Source of the DNA: Nitrospirillum amazonense
GTDB taxonomy: Bacteria > Pseudomonadota > Alphaproteobacteria > Azospirillales > Azospirillaceae
Reading direction: 5' to 3'
Length of the DNA stretch: 64,000 nt
Assembly (NCBI RefSeq): GCF_007828035.1
Contig: NZ_VITV01000001.1
Coordinates: 806,001 to 870,000 of the forward strand
Shown piece by piece: positions 29,458 to 38,349 of this stretch (its first letter is position 1; each line of letters opens with the position of its first letter). A program made the translations under genes and the position numbers. Under the pieces are notes generated by a model, which worked only from the letters and a program-made list of their open reading frames with translations, was not told the origin of the DNA and did no database searches.

Positions 29458-30402
29458 TTATTTGGGCGCGTCCGCCATACGGATGGGTAGGGGAATATTA
29501 CAAACGTCCACGTGGCCCGCCGGCACGGGGAAGAAGTCCTCCCGCCGGTTGCGCCGTGCCTCGACATAGGCGGCCCAGGTGGGGGTGTCGGTGCGCAGCA
29601 CCGTCAGCTTCTCGCGTTGGTCGGCCGGCAGGTCGGCCGCCAACCGCACCTTGGTGATGGGAACGCGCTGTTCCGGCTTGTCATAGAAGCCCAGGGCGGC
29701 GGTGCCGCGCGGTAGACTGCTCAGGATGTCCATGCCGCGCAGGACCCGGCCCACGACGGTGATGTTGCGGTCCAGGTGGCGCGGCGCCTGGCCGATGACG
29801 GCGTACAGTTCCGCCCCGCTGCCCGTGTCCAGCGCCATGTCGCGGCCCACGCCCACCATGCCGTAGCAATGGACCAGCCAAGCCTGCTGCCCCTTGGCGT
29901 CGCGTGCTGCGGGGAAGCCGTCGCTGTAGCCCGCCTCGGGGGCGTAGGTGTCGCGGTCGGGCAAGGGGGTGAAGGCCAGCTTGGCCACGGCGGCACCACG
30001 CACCACGAATTCGGGCGCCAGCTTGGTCTGCGCCGTCCTGGGCGTGCGGGTGTTGTCGGCGTCGCCCCACTGGGTGACGTAGTTGTCCTGCACCCGGTCA
30101 ACGGCCAGGCCGTCGAACCAGCCCTCGCGCACCAGCTTGCGGATGTTGTCGATATGCGCCGGGGCGAAGGCGGGCGCCAGCTCGATGATGACCCGGCCCT
30201 GGGCCAGATCCATGTACAGCAGGTTTTCCGGGTCGGGGGAGCGCCAATCCGAGGGGCTGGAAGCGGCCAGCACGTCGGCCGCGATGGGGCCGGTCTTTGC
30301 TGGCTTGGGCGCGGCGGGTTTGGCCGCGTCCGCGGCGTTGACGGTGGCGGACAGGCAAACCAGGGCTGCCGCCAGGTGGGCGGCTACCATCGAACGACGC
30401 AT
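29458..30402 (-). CDS. Secreted cyclophilin-type peptidyl-prolyl isomerase
   Basis: 314 residues. A signal peptide ([20 protein letters not shown], cleavage near VNAAD) precedes a cyclophilin domain (about 60-240): [20 protein letters not shown], the catalytic-Arg region as [16 protein letters not shown] (usual FHRV is VDRV), and [17 protein letters not shown]. Residues around the active site are partly changed, as in a distinct periplasmic subgroup, so isomerase activity is probable but not certain. The ATG at 30402 has GGGGAAG upstream; 30420 and 30432 are alternatives. It is downstream of the pilus operon on the same strand. Confidence 0.85.
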   Translation of the reverse strand: MRRSMVAAHLAAALVCLSATVNAADAAKPAAPKPAKTGPIAADVLAASSPSDWRSPDPENLLYMDLAQGRVIIELAPAFAPAHIDNIRKLVREGWFDGLAVDRVQDNYVTQWGDADNTRTPRTAQTKLAPEFVVRGAAVAKLAFTPLPDRDTYAPEAGYSDGFPAARDAKGQQAWLVHCYGMVGVGRDMALDTGSGAELYAVIGQAPRHLDRNITVVGRVLRGMDILSSLPRGTAALGFYDKPEQRVPITKVRLAADLPADQREKLTVLRTDTPTWAAYVEARRNRREDFFPVPAGHVDVCNIPLPIRMADAPK

Positions 30403-30510
30403 CGCTTCCCCTTCATTCATCGTGGCGGCCATCTCACCCGGAAAAGGGGGGCCACCTTTCAGGCCGCAGGATCGGTCCTGGGCCTGGCCAAGGGCAAGTG
30501 ATTTGAAGGG

Positions 30511-31011
30511 CTATTTCGCGGCGATCGAAATGGTGACCGTGTCCTGATACTGCCCGGCCACGGCCTGGTTGTTGCCCGGCAAGCTGACGGCCAGGGTGCC
30601 CTGGCGGGCCTGCCCGGAACCGGACCGGTCCGTGGTCAGCGACCCGTTCTTGGCGGCGGCCGTGTTGTCGTAGGTCAGGTTGTAGGCTACGGCGCCGGAT
30701 CCGGTGGCACTGCTCTTCAGCGTGCCGCTGTTGGCCGATGCGACCGAGACGGTATAGCCGCTGCCGGCGTTGCACTGCTCCGTCACCGATCCCACGGTCA
30801 CGGCGTTCTGGCCGTTGACCAGGTCCAGCGTGGCGTTGCTGTCGGTGACCGCGACGGTGCACACGGTGGGCACGGTGGCGCCTATGTGGATGGTGCCGCT
30901 GGTGCCGGCCGCCCAGGCGGCGGAGGCCAGGGCCAGGGTGGCGGCGACGGTCAGGGCCAAACAAACACCATGCGCGGGGGCATGGGGCGTATCGGGCAGA
31001 TGCTGGGACAT
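30511..31011 (-). CDS. Spore coat U domain pilin subunit (Csu-type major pilin)
   Basis: 166 residues: signal peptide (about 1-35, ending ASAAWAAG) and one spore-coat-U/SCPU domain. It has a cysteine pair (VPTVCTVAV and [10 protein letters not shown]) typical of archaic chaperone-usher pilins and the C-terminal strand [10 protein letters not shown]. Likely the polymerised shaft subunit, assembled at the outer membrane by the usher. The ATG at 31011 has GGAGA seven bases upstream. It lies 120 bases downstream of the larger SCPU gene. Confidence 0.85.
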   Translation of the reverse strand: MSQHLPDTPHAPAHGVCLALTVAATLALASAAWAAGTSGTIHIGATVPTVCTVAVTDSNATLDLVNGQNAVTVGSVTEQCNAGSGYTVSVASANSGTLKSSATGSGAVAYNLTYDNTAAAKNGSLTTDRSGSGQARQGTLAVSLPGNNQAVAGQYQDTVTISIAAK

Positions 31012-31131
31012 TTTAGTCTCCAAGGACACCGGCGGGGCCGGGGCCATCTGTCGTTCATGTGGGGTCACCGCCTTCTGCGGCCCCCGCGTCGGATCACATG
31101 GGCGATCCTGGACGCTGATCCAGAGCTTACG

Positions 31132-32103
31132 TCAGTTCGCCGTAACCGTCATCAACAGATAGTCGGTGTAGGTGCCGGCGATGACCTTGGTGACGTCGCC
31201 GATGACGACGATGAAGGTGTGCCGGTCCAGGCTGGAATAGCTGTAATAGGTCAGGGTGGTGCCGCTGGACGGCACGCCCCGGCCGTCCACGGTCATGCTG
31301 TAGGGAATCGAGGTGCCGGCGCTGTCATTCACCAATCGGCCGCCGTTCTGCGACTGGATGGAGACGCTGTAGCCGGTGTTGCCCGACACCTCCAGGTCGA
31401 AGCTGCGGCTGGCGCCGGTGGTCAGCTCCCCGAAATCCACGTTGGCGGCCGACGCGCCCAGGTTGGTGCGCACGCCGCCGACATTGACGGTGGCGGAGAC
31501 GGAGGTGCGCACGGTCGCCCGCACCTGGACGATGGCGCTGTCCATGACGGCGACGATGTTGCCCGAGCTGTTCAGCTGGTACAGCGTCACCGTCACCTGA
31601 TCGAAGTAGTAGTTGGATCCCACCAGCTGGCCGGCGGGGACGGAGGCATAGAAGCCGGTGGTGACCGTCTGGGTGCCTCGGCCGTTGTTGACCGAACCGG
31701 TGATCAGGTTGCTGACGTTGCCGGTGCCATAGTCGCCCACCCGCTGGGTCAGCGCCGCGTCCTTGTACAGGTCATAGCTCAGCCAATTGCCGCTGAGGCC
31801 CAGCATGCGCCGCGTGCTGCCCCACAGGCCGCTGTCGATGCCGATGCCGAAGGTGCAGTTGCTGCCGGCGATATACTGCACCGTCACCGTGTTGTAGGTC
31901 GGGGGTTGCAGGGCCGCGAACGGGTCGTAGCTGGTAACCGGCGTCACCTGCGACAGGCCGCTCAGCTGGGCGAAGCACGTTTGCAGCGCGCGGGCCGGGG
32001 TGGCAGGCAGGGCCATCAGCAGGGTCAGCGCCAGCAGGGCCCATAAATGGACGCCCTGGAACCGGGCGGCAAAGGGAGGGCGAAGGCGGGTCGGCTGGTC
32101 CAT
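31132..32103 (-). CDS. Two-domain spore coat U protein, probable pilus tip subunit (CsuE-like)
   Basis: 323 residues with a signal peptide (hydrophobic core LWALLALTLLMALPATPARA) followed by two SCPU-like halves. The N-terminal half is LQTCFAQLSGLSQVTPV to about residue 185. The C-terminal half carries RTSVSATVNVGGVRTNLG and ends DYLLMTVTAN. Two-domain subunits cap archaic chaperone-usher pili. The ATG at 32103 places the signal peptide at the N-terminus. An ATG at 32277 overlapping the usher stop (ATGA) would add 58 residues before it, so true coupling is possible and the start is uncertain. Confidence 0.8.
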   Translation of the reverse strand: MDQPTRLRPPFAARFQGVHLWALLALTLLMALPATPARALQTCFAQLSGLSQVTPVTSYDPFAALQPPTYNTVTVQYIAGSNCTFGIGIDSGLWGSTRRMLGLSGNWLSYDLYKDAALTQRVGDYGTGNVSNLITGSVNNGRGTQTVTTGFYASVPAGQLVGSNYYFDQVTVTLYQLNSSGNIVAVMDSAIVQVRATVRTSVSATVNVGGVRTNLGASAANVDFGELTTGASRSFDLEVSGNTGYSVSIQSQNGGRLVNDSAGTSIPYSMTVDGRGVPSSGTTLTYYSYSSLDRHTFIVVIGDVTKVIAGTYTDYLLMTVTAN

Positions 32104-32273
32104 GGCATCCAAAATAGCGGCGTCCCCGACCGGGCGCACCCGGTCAAGGGGATGGGCCCGGCGGCGGAGGCCGTCGGGCGATGCCGCGTCATCAAGCAAG
32201 AAACGTTCCGGCCGGGCATGCTTCGCGGCTTGGCGGCCCAACCCTATCCCCATGATCCCCAAGGTCTGGTTTC

Positions 32274-35006
32274 TCATGAGGGTCCGCCTCCCGTCGTCGA
32301 TGCCGGCTTGGTGGGCGACAGGTTGATGGTCTGGCCGGGCAGCGCCTCCAGCTTCAGCGTGCCCAGCGGGAACATGCCTTCGGCCTCGGCCGGCACCGTC
32401 ACTGGGATGGGCTTGTGCGGCACGCCCATCAGCTGCATCTGCCACTCGCCGGGGCGCACGCCCTCCACCCGGAAGCGGCCCTTGCGGTTGGTGAAGAACT
32501 GCACCTCTTGCCCGGCCTTGGGGTCCTTGGCGTTGGCGGCCTTCACGCCCTTGCCGTCGGTGCGGTGCAGGACGCCGGCCGCCAGCGGCACGGGCTTGCC
32601 CTCCGGGTCCAGCAGCACCCCATCCAGCGACACGGTGGCGTCGGTGCCGATGGGCACCAGGGTGCCGGTGTGGTTGCCGGGGACGATGGCCGGGCGGTCG
32701 TTGCCGATGTCATAGCCCATGGGCGCGTCCGGCACGTCCAGCAGCAGCGGCCGCACCAGGTAGGCGGAGATGTTGGGCACCACCGGCGGGCCCAGCCAGT
32801 CGCTGGACGACAGGTAGTGGCCGGTGACGGGATCGACGCCGATCTCCTCATCCGCGATGCGGGGATGGGGCACGACCAGGGCGAAGCTGTTGGTCACGGG
32901 CCGGGTGACGCCGACATGGCCATCGGCGAAGACTAGGCCGGTGGCGAAGTTCAGGGTGGTGCGCTCATCATTCTGCAGCGGCCCGTCCAGGGTGGACAGG
33001 CGCTGGCTGTAGTCATGGCGGACGGAGGCTTCGAACCGGTCCATGGTGTACCCGACGGAGCCGCTGGCCTGGTAGGTGCCGGTGGTGTTGGTCGCGTCCA
33101 CGCCCAGGTTCCAGGAATTCGTGGGCCAGGGATCCTGGTAGCGCCAGTCCAGCTCGCGCTGGCGGCTCAGCGTGTCCATGGTGAAGCCGGCGGACTGGAC
33201 GCCGTCGCCGAACGTGTAGCGGAAGGCGAGGTAGGCGCTGTTGTCGGCCTCGCGCGTCACGGTGTTGCGCGCCCGGCTGAAGGTCAGCTCCAGCGTGGCA
33301 TGACGCCCGAAACGGCGGCGGAAGCCCAGATCGACCGAATAGCCGTCGATCTGGCTGTCATCGCGCACCAATTGGTAGCGGCCGCTGAGCGTCGCGGTCA
33401 GATCCTCGTCCAGCGGCTGGCCATAGCGGGCGGCCAGGTCGTAGGACACGGTGTTGCGCGGGTCCAGGGTGCCCAGGCTGGCATAACCGCCGGACCGCCA
33501 GCTGCCCTGCGCCGTCAGGGTGCGCTGCTGATAGAACTGCTCGTCATTCGTATAGTTGCGGTAGGTCAGGTCCACCGACGCCCCGCGCGACGCGCCCAGG
33601 CTGGCGCCGGGGTTGATGCCGATGGTGCCCAGGCCGGTGACGAACAGCACCTCAGTGCCTATGACCTGCTGGCTTTTGTCCGCCTGCAGGCTGGCGCCCA
33701 GGGTCAGGTCATCGGTGATGCCCTGGCGGTGATAGGCGGAAAAGGTGGGGCGGCTGCGGTCGTAGATCAGGCGATCGCTGCCGGTGGTGTAGGGAATGCC
33801 CACCGTGTAGTTGAACTCCGACACGCCTTCGGCCAGCAGCTCGGAATCGAAGAAGAAGGGGAAGTCGATGGTCCGCGTCTGGCCATAGGCGTCGGTGATG
33901 CGCACCTGCACATCGTTGGTGCCGGACGTGCCGGGGAAGTCGGACAGGTTCACGGGGCCCGCGTCCTCACGGAAGACGCGGGTGGGGCGGCCGTTCACCA
34001 GCACCTCCACCGTCGATGGCGAATCCAGGATGAAGTCGCGGCTGCCCGTGGGCTGGATGGCGCGATAGGGCTGCAGAGTGTAATTGCGGGCGATGGACAG
34101 GCCGGTCAGGGGCCGGTTGGTCTGGATGCCGGTGATGGAATAATCCAGGTCGCCGGCCTGCAGGCGCACGGCGTCCTCGGGAAAGTCGCGGATCAGCCGG
34201 GCGGTGCCGCGCATGAAGTGGTGGCTGTACTGTTCCTGGTACTGCCCCTCCCATTCGAAGGACCAGCCGTCGATGTTACCGCCGCCATCCAAACCGATGT
34301 TCAGGGGCTGACGGTAGTTGCCGCTGTCGGTGGCGGGTTGGGCCAGGAAGACCTGGGCGGTGCGCAGGTTGATGTAGGCGGCGGCGTCCGCCGGCTCCAG
34401 CACCTGGTAGCCGCTGGCGGCGTTGGCGCGGTTCACCACCGTCAGGTTGCGCACGGCGCGCAGCTGCGGCGGCACCTTGACCGACAGGGTCAGCTCCTTG
34501 GGGTCCACCGTGATGGAAATGGCGGCCGCACCCGGTCCGCTTCTGGGGCCGCCGGCCGGCCCACCCAGGCTTAGCGCGCCCAGCTTGGCATAGCCGTCGG
34601 GCCCGGCCTGGGCCACCAGGTCGCTCAGCACCTTGGCCTGGACGAAATCGCGCAGCAGCAGGGCCAGGCGGTTCAGGTCCACCTGGGTTTCGGCGGCGTC
34701 GGGCGCCACCTTGGCCGGCACCTGCCCGACCTCACGCCCCTCCACTTTCACCGGCAGGTCCAGGGTGGTGGGTTTCTCCGCCTTCTTCTTCTTACCGAAG
34801 GCCTTCTCGAACAGAGCCTCCGTGTTCTGGTTGGCCGGCGGGGCCGTCTGGGCCCGCGCCCCCCCACACACGACCAGCGCCGGCACAGCGGCCAGCAGCG
34901 CCATGAGGGTGCAAACAAGGGCGCCCCGGCGCAGTCGGCCGGGGCGGTCAAGGGGAAAGGCGCCGCCAGTCAAGCGGTTACCGGTATTCAGGCGCGACAG
35001 GCGCAA
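32274..35006 (-). CDS. Fimbrial outer-membrane usher protein
   Basis: FimD/CsuD-like usher, 910 residues, a beta-barrel that exports and assembles pilin subunits. A signal region (about 28-53, ending GGARAQ) precedes the N-terminal periplasmic domain. The barrel includes GYQVLEPADAAAYINLRTAQ, DSPSTVEVLVNGRPTR and PGTSGTNDVQVRITDAYGQT. The C-terminal domains contain GKGVKAANAKDPKAGQEVQ. The start is TTG with GAGG six bases upstream, 13 bases after the chaperone stop. Confidence 0.93.
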   Translation of the reverse strand: MRLSRLNTGNRLTGGAFPLDRPGRLRRGALVCTLMALLAAVPALVVCGGARAQTAPPANQNTEALFEKAFGKKKKAEKPTTLDLPVKVEGREVGQVPAKVAPDAAETQVDLNRLALLLRDFVQAKVLSDLVAQAGPDGYAKLGALSLGGPAGGPRSGPGAAAISITVDPKELTLSVKVPPQLRAVRNLTVVNRANAASGYQVLEPADAAAYINLRTAQVFLAQPATDSGNYRQPLNIGLDGGGNIDGWSFEWEGQYQEQYSHHFMRGTARLIRDFPEDAVRLQAGDLDYSITGIQTNRPLTGLSIARNYTLQPYRAIQPTGSRDFILDSPSTVEVLVNGRPTRVFREDAGPVNLSDFPGTSGTNDVQVRITDAYGQTRTIDFPFFFDSELLAEGVSEFNYTVGIPYTTGSDRLIYDRSRPTFSAYHRQGITDDLTLGASLQADKSQQVIGTEVLFVTGLGTIGINPGASLGASRGASVDLTYRNYTNDEQFYQQRTLTAQGSWRSGGYASLGTLDPRNTVSYDLAARYGQPLDEDLTATLSGRYQLVRDDSQIDGYSVDLGFRRRFGRHATLELTFSRARNTVTREADNSAYLAFRYTFGDGVQSAGFTMDTLSRQRELDWRYQDPWPTNSWNLGVDATNTTGTYQASGSVGYTMDRFEASVRHDYSQRLSTLDGPLQNDERTTLNFATGLVFADGHVGVTRPVTNSFALVVPHPRIADEEIGVDPVTGHYLSSSDWLGPPVVPNISAYLVRPLLLDVPDAPMGYDIGNDRPAIVPGNHTGTLVPIGTDATVSLDGVLLDPEGKPVPLAAGVLHRTDGKGVKAANAKDPKAGQEVQFFTNRKGRFRVEGVRPGEWQMQLMGVPHKPIPVTVPAEAEGMFPLGTLKLEALPGQTINLSPTKPASTTGGGPS

Positions 35007-35019
35007 CGCCGTCCTCGTA

Positions 35020-35802
35020 TCAGGGCACCGACAGGGTCACTGTGGCGGGGCCCTGGGGCAGATCCGCCGGCCAGGGGATATGGAAACGGCGGGTGACCCC
35101 GGCAAGGACGTTTTCACCGACCATGCCCGTCAGCTGCTCCTTGCGCAGGGTGACGGTCTTGCCGTTCACCTGGGCGGTCACCTCCAGGTCGCGCATGACC
35201 TGGCGCGAGGTGCCGTCGTTGCGCACCACCACTTCCATGACGGTACCGGTGGCCGGTGCCGCGGCGGGCTTGGGCCCGGCCGACACCACGGTCAGCTTGG
35301 GCTTGGCCCCTTCCGGCACGACGTAGAGCGAGGCGACGTACTTCACCAGCAGCTTCACCTGCCCGCCCTGCACGGGCGTGCCGCCCAGGTCGATGGGCAG
35401 CTGTTCGGCCACCAGGCGGAAAGGCAGTTCCTTGACCGGCTTGGGATCGTCCGACCATTGCACGCGGATGGACTGGTTTTCGCCGGGCTGCAGGATGATC
35501 TGCTCGGGCACGATGGCGAAGCTGTCTTCCGCGTCGGTCAGGACATCCTGGCCATCTTGGTCCATGCCGCGCGCCATGACCTTGACGTCGATGGCCACGG
35601 GGTCCTTGCCGTCATTCTCCACCCGGAAGATCTGGGTGGCGCCGCGCCCGCTGGGCTCCATGTCCATCTCTATGGGGATCAGGCGGAACGAGGCCAGCGC
35701 GCCGGTGGACAGCAGCCCGGTGAACAGCATCAGGGCGCCCGCCAGGGTCGTGGCCAGGACCCGCGTGAAGCGGAAGAAACGGAACCGGTGAAGTGCCGAC
35801 AT
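35020..35802 (-). CDS. Periplasmic pilus chaperone (PapD/CsuC-like)
   Basis: 260 residues: signal peptide (about 1-37, ending STGALA), then two immunoglobulin-like domains. FRLIPIEMDMEPSGRGATQIFRVEN is the first strand pair (residues 38-62). FAIVPEQIILQPGENQSIRVQW is the strand region that binds subunits. RLVAEQLPID resembles the motif of the archaic group. It is the first gene of the pilus operon and donates strands to SCPU subunits before delivery to the usher. 268 non-coding bases separate it from the divergent gene at 36071. Confidence 0.92.
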   Translation of the reverse strand: MSALHRFRFFRFTRVLATTLAGALMLFTGLLSTGALASFRLIPIEMDMEPSGRGATQIFRVENDGKDPVAIDVKVMARGMDQDGQDVLTDAEDSFAIVPEQIILQPGENQSIRVQWSDDPKPVKELPFRLVAEQLPIDLGGTPVQGGQVKLLVKYVASLYVVPEGAKPKLTVVSAGPKPAAAPATGTVMEVVVRNDGTSRQVMRDLEVTAQVNGKTVTLRKEQLTGMVGENVLAGVTRRFHIPWPADLPQGPATVTLSVP

Positions 35803-36070
35803 GGATGATCGCCCGACTCTTGTAGCGTTTTAGTACAGCGCGTGTGAATGCGGCCGCAGGTGTTAAATAACGGTGTATGGGTCTACTTGAACGCCGCCCC
35901 CGGCGTTTGCGGCCTCACCATACCCACATGCGGGCGGCGTTGCATCCGCTTCCGTGACCCGTTTGCGCGAATTCCGAAAGTGTCGCGATTGGGGGCGGCT
36001 AAATCTGGTCTCCGCAGGCGCCCTGGGGTAGACCAGGGGATCGCCTTTCAACAACAGACCGGTTTCCATC

Positions 36071-36499
36071 ATGGCCACCCTGTTCGTCGCGCGCAGTGCC
36101 AACCTGTCGAAATGGGCGTCCGATGTCGGCCTGCCCAAGAACATCTTCAAGGTGGGCGTGGTCGAGGGCGGCGCCGATGCCGTGGCCGCGGCGCTGGCCG
36201 CCGGCTGGGCGGCGGAAAAGGACTGGACCCTGGTGAAGAAGGTCGAGGTCGGCGACTGGACGGAGGAAGAGGCGCTGGAACGCCTGTCCGCCAAGGAAAA
36301 GCCCGTTGACCCCAACTACTACCCCCGCCTGAGGGGGGCTGCCGGCGTCTACAAGCTGACGCCCACCACGGTGGGCAACCACCTGATCGTGGCCCGCGCC
36401 ATGGCCGGCAACGAAAGCCTGGACTTCAAGCTGAAGGTCGCCGACTACGCCAATTACCTGATCCAGTTTGCCCAGCCGCCGAAGGCGGCGGGTGAATAA
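36071..36499 (+). CDS. Hypothetical protein, 142 residues
   Basis: Soluble protein with no signal peptide: MATLFVARSANLSKWASDVG, then GGADAVAAALAAGWAAEKDWTLVKKVEVGDWTEEEAL (residues about 36-76). The end is DYANYLIQFAQPPKAAGE. No family is recognised. Regular amino-acid use and a hairpin terminator downstream support a real gene. The ribosome site is weak. Its last 22 bases form the first copy of a 26-bp tandem repeat, so copies of the stop region follow it. Confidence 0.7.
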   Translation: MATLFVARSANLSKWASDVGLPKNIFKVGVVEGGADAVAAALAAGWAAEKDWTLVKKVEVGDWTEEEALERLSAKEKPVDPNYYPRLRGAAGVYKLTPTTVGNHLIVARAMAGNESLDFKLKVADYANYLIQFAQPPKAAGE

Positions 36500-36553
36500 G
36501 AGGGCCGAAGGCGGCGGGTGAATAAGAGGGCCGAAGGCGGCGGACTAATAAGG
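36478..36553 (+). repeat. 26-bp tandem repeat, 2.9 copies, spanning a stop codon
   Basis: The unit GCCGAAGGCGGCGGGTGAAT plus AAGAGG occurs at 36478-36503 and again, identically, at 36504-36529. A partial, diverged copy (GCCGAAGGCGGCGGACTAAT) follows at 36530-36553. The first copy contains the TAA stop of the 142-residue gene. The unit length is not a multiple of three. Confidence 0.9.
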
Positions 36554-36565
36554 CGGCTGAGGCAT

Positions 36566-36600
36566 CGGCCCGGTGGGAAAACTGCCGGGCCGTTTGTTAT
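36566..36600 (+). terminator. Hairpin terminator after the 142-residue gene
   Basis: CGGCCCGG (36566-36573) pairs with CCGGGCCG (36585-36592) around an 11-base loop containing GAAAA. It is followed by TTTGTTAT. It lies just past the tandem repeat. Confidence 0.7.
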
Positions 36601-36613
36601 CCGGCGGGGATGA

Positions 36614-36646
36614 TTGACGTCGGAATATTGTCTGACTAAAGTCAGA
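36614..36646 (+). promoter_or_regulatory. Promoter with overlapping palindromic operator before the MarR-GNAT gene
   Basis: TTGACG (36614-36619), a 17-base spacer and TAAAGT (36637-36642) form a plausible sigma-70 promoter. A perfect palindrome, TCTGACT-AA-AGTCAGA (36631-36646), covers the -10. The start site would fall about at the ATG (36650), so the transcript may be leaderless. The layout fits autorepression by the MarR domain. Confidence 0.6.
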
Positions 36647-36649
36647 GAT

Positions 36650-37546
36650 ATGGACGACGACCAACTCTCCCGCGTGCGCCGTTTCAACCGGGCGGTCACC
36701 CACCGCATCGGTGTGCTGGACGGCAACTACCTGGGCAGCGGCCGCCCGCTGGGAGAGGCCCGCCTGCTGTTCGAGATTGGCCGGGAAGGGACGACGGTGC
36801 GCGAGCTGCGCGCCCGCCTGGGCCTGGACTCGGGCTATATCAGCCGGCTGCTGCGGACCTTCGAGGCAGAAGGGCTGACGAGATTGGAACCCGACGCGCG
36901 GGACGCGCGGGTGCGGCGGGTCACCCTGACGCCCAAGGGCGAGCGGGAGTGGGACATGCTGGACCAGCGGTCACGGGACCGGGCGGCAGCACTGCTGGAA
37001 CCGCTGGGCCCCTCGCAGCGCCAGCGTTTGCTGGACGCCATGGCAGAGGTGGAGCGGTTCCTGCGGGCGTCGGCCGTGGCCATCCAGCCGGCCGACCCTT
37101 TCAGCGACGAGGCTCAGGCTTGCCTCCAGGCGTATTTCCAGGAGTTGGCGGCGCGTTTCGACACCGGCTTCGATCCGGCGCGCAGCGCCCCAGCGGAGCC
37201 TGGGGACCTGGTGCCGCCGTCGGGCTGGTTCCTGGTCGCGCGGCTGGACGGGGCGGCCGTGGGGTGCGGGGCCCTGAAAATCCAGGGGGATGGCTACGGC
37301 GAGATCAAGCGCATGTGGGTGGCGCCCCCCGTCCGTGGCCTGGGTGTCGCCCAGCGCCTTCTGCGAGCGCTGGAGGAGCGCGCGGCCGCCGCCGGCGTGG
37401 ACGTGCTGCGGCTGGACACGAACGGCAGCCTTACCGAGGCGCGCAAGCTCTACGCCCGCAATGGCTATGGCGAGATTCCGCCGTACAACGACAATCCCTA
37501 TGCCCAGCACTGGTTCGAGAAGCGGGGACTGCAGTCCGCCCGCTGA
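36650..37546 (+). CDS. MarR-family regulator fused to GNAT acetyltransferase
   Basis: 298 residues. The N-terminal winged helix (about 1-145) contains LGEARLLFEIGREGTTVREL, the recognition helix GLDSGYISRLLRTFEAEGL and RRVTLTPKGE. The C-terminal GNAT domain (about 155-298) has RMWVAPPVRGLGVAQRLL, where the R-G-x-G acetyl-CoA loop is RGLGVA, followed by EARKLYARNGYGEIPPYND. Such fusions are common in Proteobacteria; substrates are rarely known. The ATG at 36650 is preferred over a TTG at 36614, because the operator and promoter end immediately before it. Confidence 0.9.
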   Translation: MDDDQLSRVRRFNRAVTHRIGVLDGNYLGSGRPLGEARLLFEIGREGTTVRELRARLGLDSGYISRLLRTFEAEGLTRLEPDARDARVRRVTLTPKGEREWDMLDQRSRDRAAALLEPLGPSQRQRLLDAMAEVERFLRASAVAIQPADPFSDEAQACLQAYFQELAARFDTGFDPARSAPAEPGDLVPPSGWFLVARLDGAAVGCGALKIQGDGYGEIKRMWVAPPVRGLGVAQRLLRALEERAAAAGVDVLRLDTNGSLTEARKLYARNGYGEIPPYNDNPYAQHWFEKRGLQSAR

Positions 37547-37555
37547 CCCGGCTGG

Positions 37556-38218
37556 TCAGGACGCGGCGATCTTCTTCAGGGCATTCTCATAGGCGTCGGG
37601 CGGCTGGCCGCCGGAGATGAGGTAGCGGCCGTTGACGATCACGGCGGGCACCGACTGGATGCCGCGTGACAGCCACAGCTGTTCCGCCTCGCGCACCTCG
37701 GCGGCATAGCGGTCTCCGGCCAGGAGAACGCGGGCCTCCTCTACATCCAGGCCGGCCTGGGCTACGGCTGCCAGCAGCACGCCGGTGTCGGACGGATCCT
37801 CCCCCCGGGTGAAGTAGGCCTCAAACAGGGCCAGCTTCAGGGCCAACTGGTGCTCGGACCCCTGGGTTTCGGCCCAGTGCAGCAGGCGGTGGGCGTCGAA
37901 GGTGTTGTAGATGCGGCGCTTGCCGCCATTGGCGCCAGTGGCCGACATGGTGAAGCCGACGGCCGCCGCGCGGGCGCGGATCATCTCCCGCGTCTGGGCC
38001 ATCTGGTCGAGGGTGGAGCCGTACTTCTGGCTGATGTGCTCATCCAGGTCCTGGCCCGCCGCCCCCATCTGGGGGTTCAGCTCGAACGGCTGGAAGTGGA
38101 TGTCGGCCTCAACCTCCCCCTCCAGCCGCGCCAGCGCCGCCTGCAGACCCTTCAGCCCGATGACGCACCAGGGGCAGGAAACGTCGGAAACGAAGTCGAT
38201 GCTGAGATGCTTGGACAT
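37556..38218 (-). CDS. FrnE-like DsbA-family oxidoreductase (cytoplasmic)
   Basis: 220 residues, no signal peptide. The active site is CPWC in DFVSDVSCPWCVIGLKGL. The helical insertion contains NTFDAHRLLHWAETQG, and the cis-proline loop is IQSVPAVIVNGRYLISGGQ. Members of the FrnE/2-hydroxychromene-isomerase-like group are linked to polyketide tailoring or oxidative stress; the role here is unknown. It is convergent with the MarR-GNAT gene, ten bases from its stop. Confidence 0.9.
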   Translation of the reverse strand: MSKHLSIDFVSDVSCPWCVIGLKGLQAALARLEGEVEADIHFQPFELNPQMGAAGQDLDEHISQKYGSTLDQMAQTREMIRARAAAVGFTMSATGANGGKRRIYNTFDAHRLLHWAETQGSEHQLALKLALFEAYFTRGEDPSDTGVLLAAVAQAGLDVEEARVLLAGDRYAAEVREAEQLWLSRGIQSVPAVIVNGRYLISGGQPPDAYENALKKIAAS

Positions 38219-38349
38219 GGGGGACAGGCTTTCCGGCAGACGGGGGCTGAGGCGGGCACCCTGCATCAGTCAGGGTCGCTATGCCGTGGTCCCCATCACA
38301 GCAACGGTATGAAGCAGAGACTTCCGCCGTTCAGGCCCAAGCGACAACC

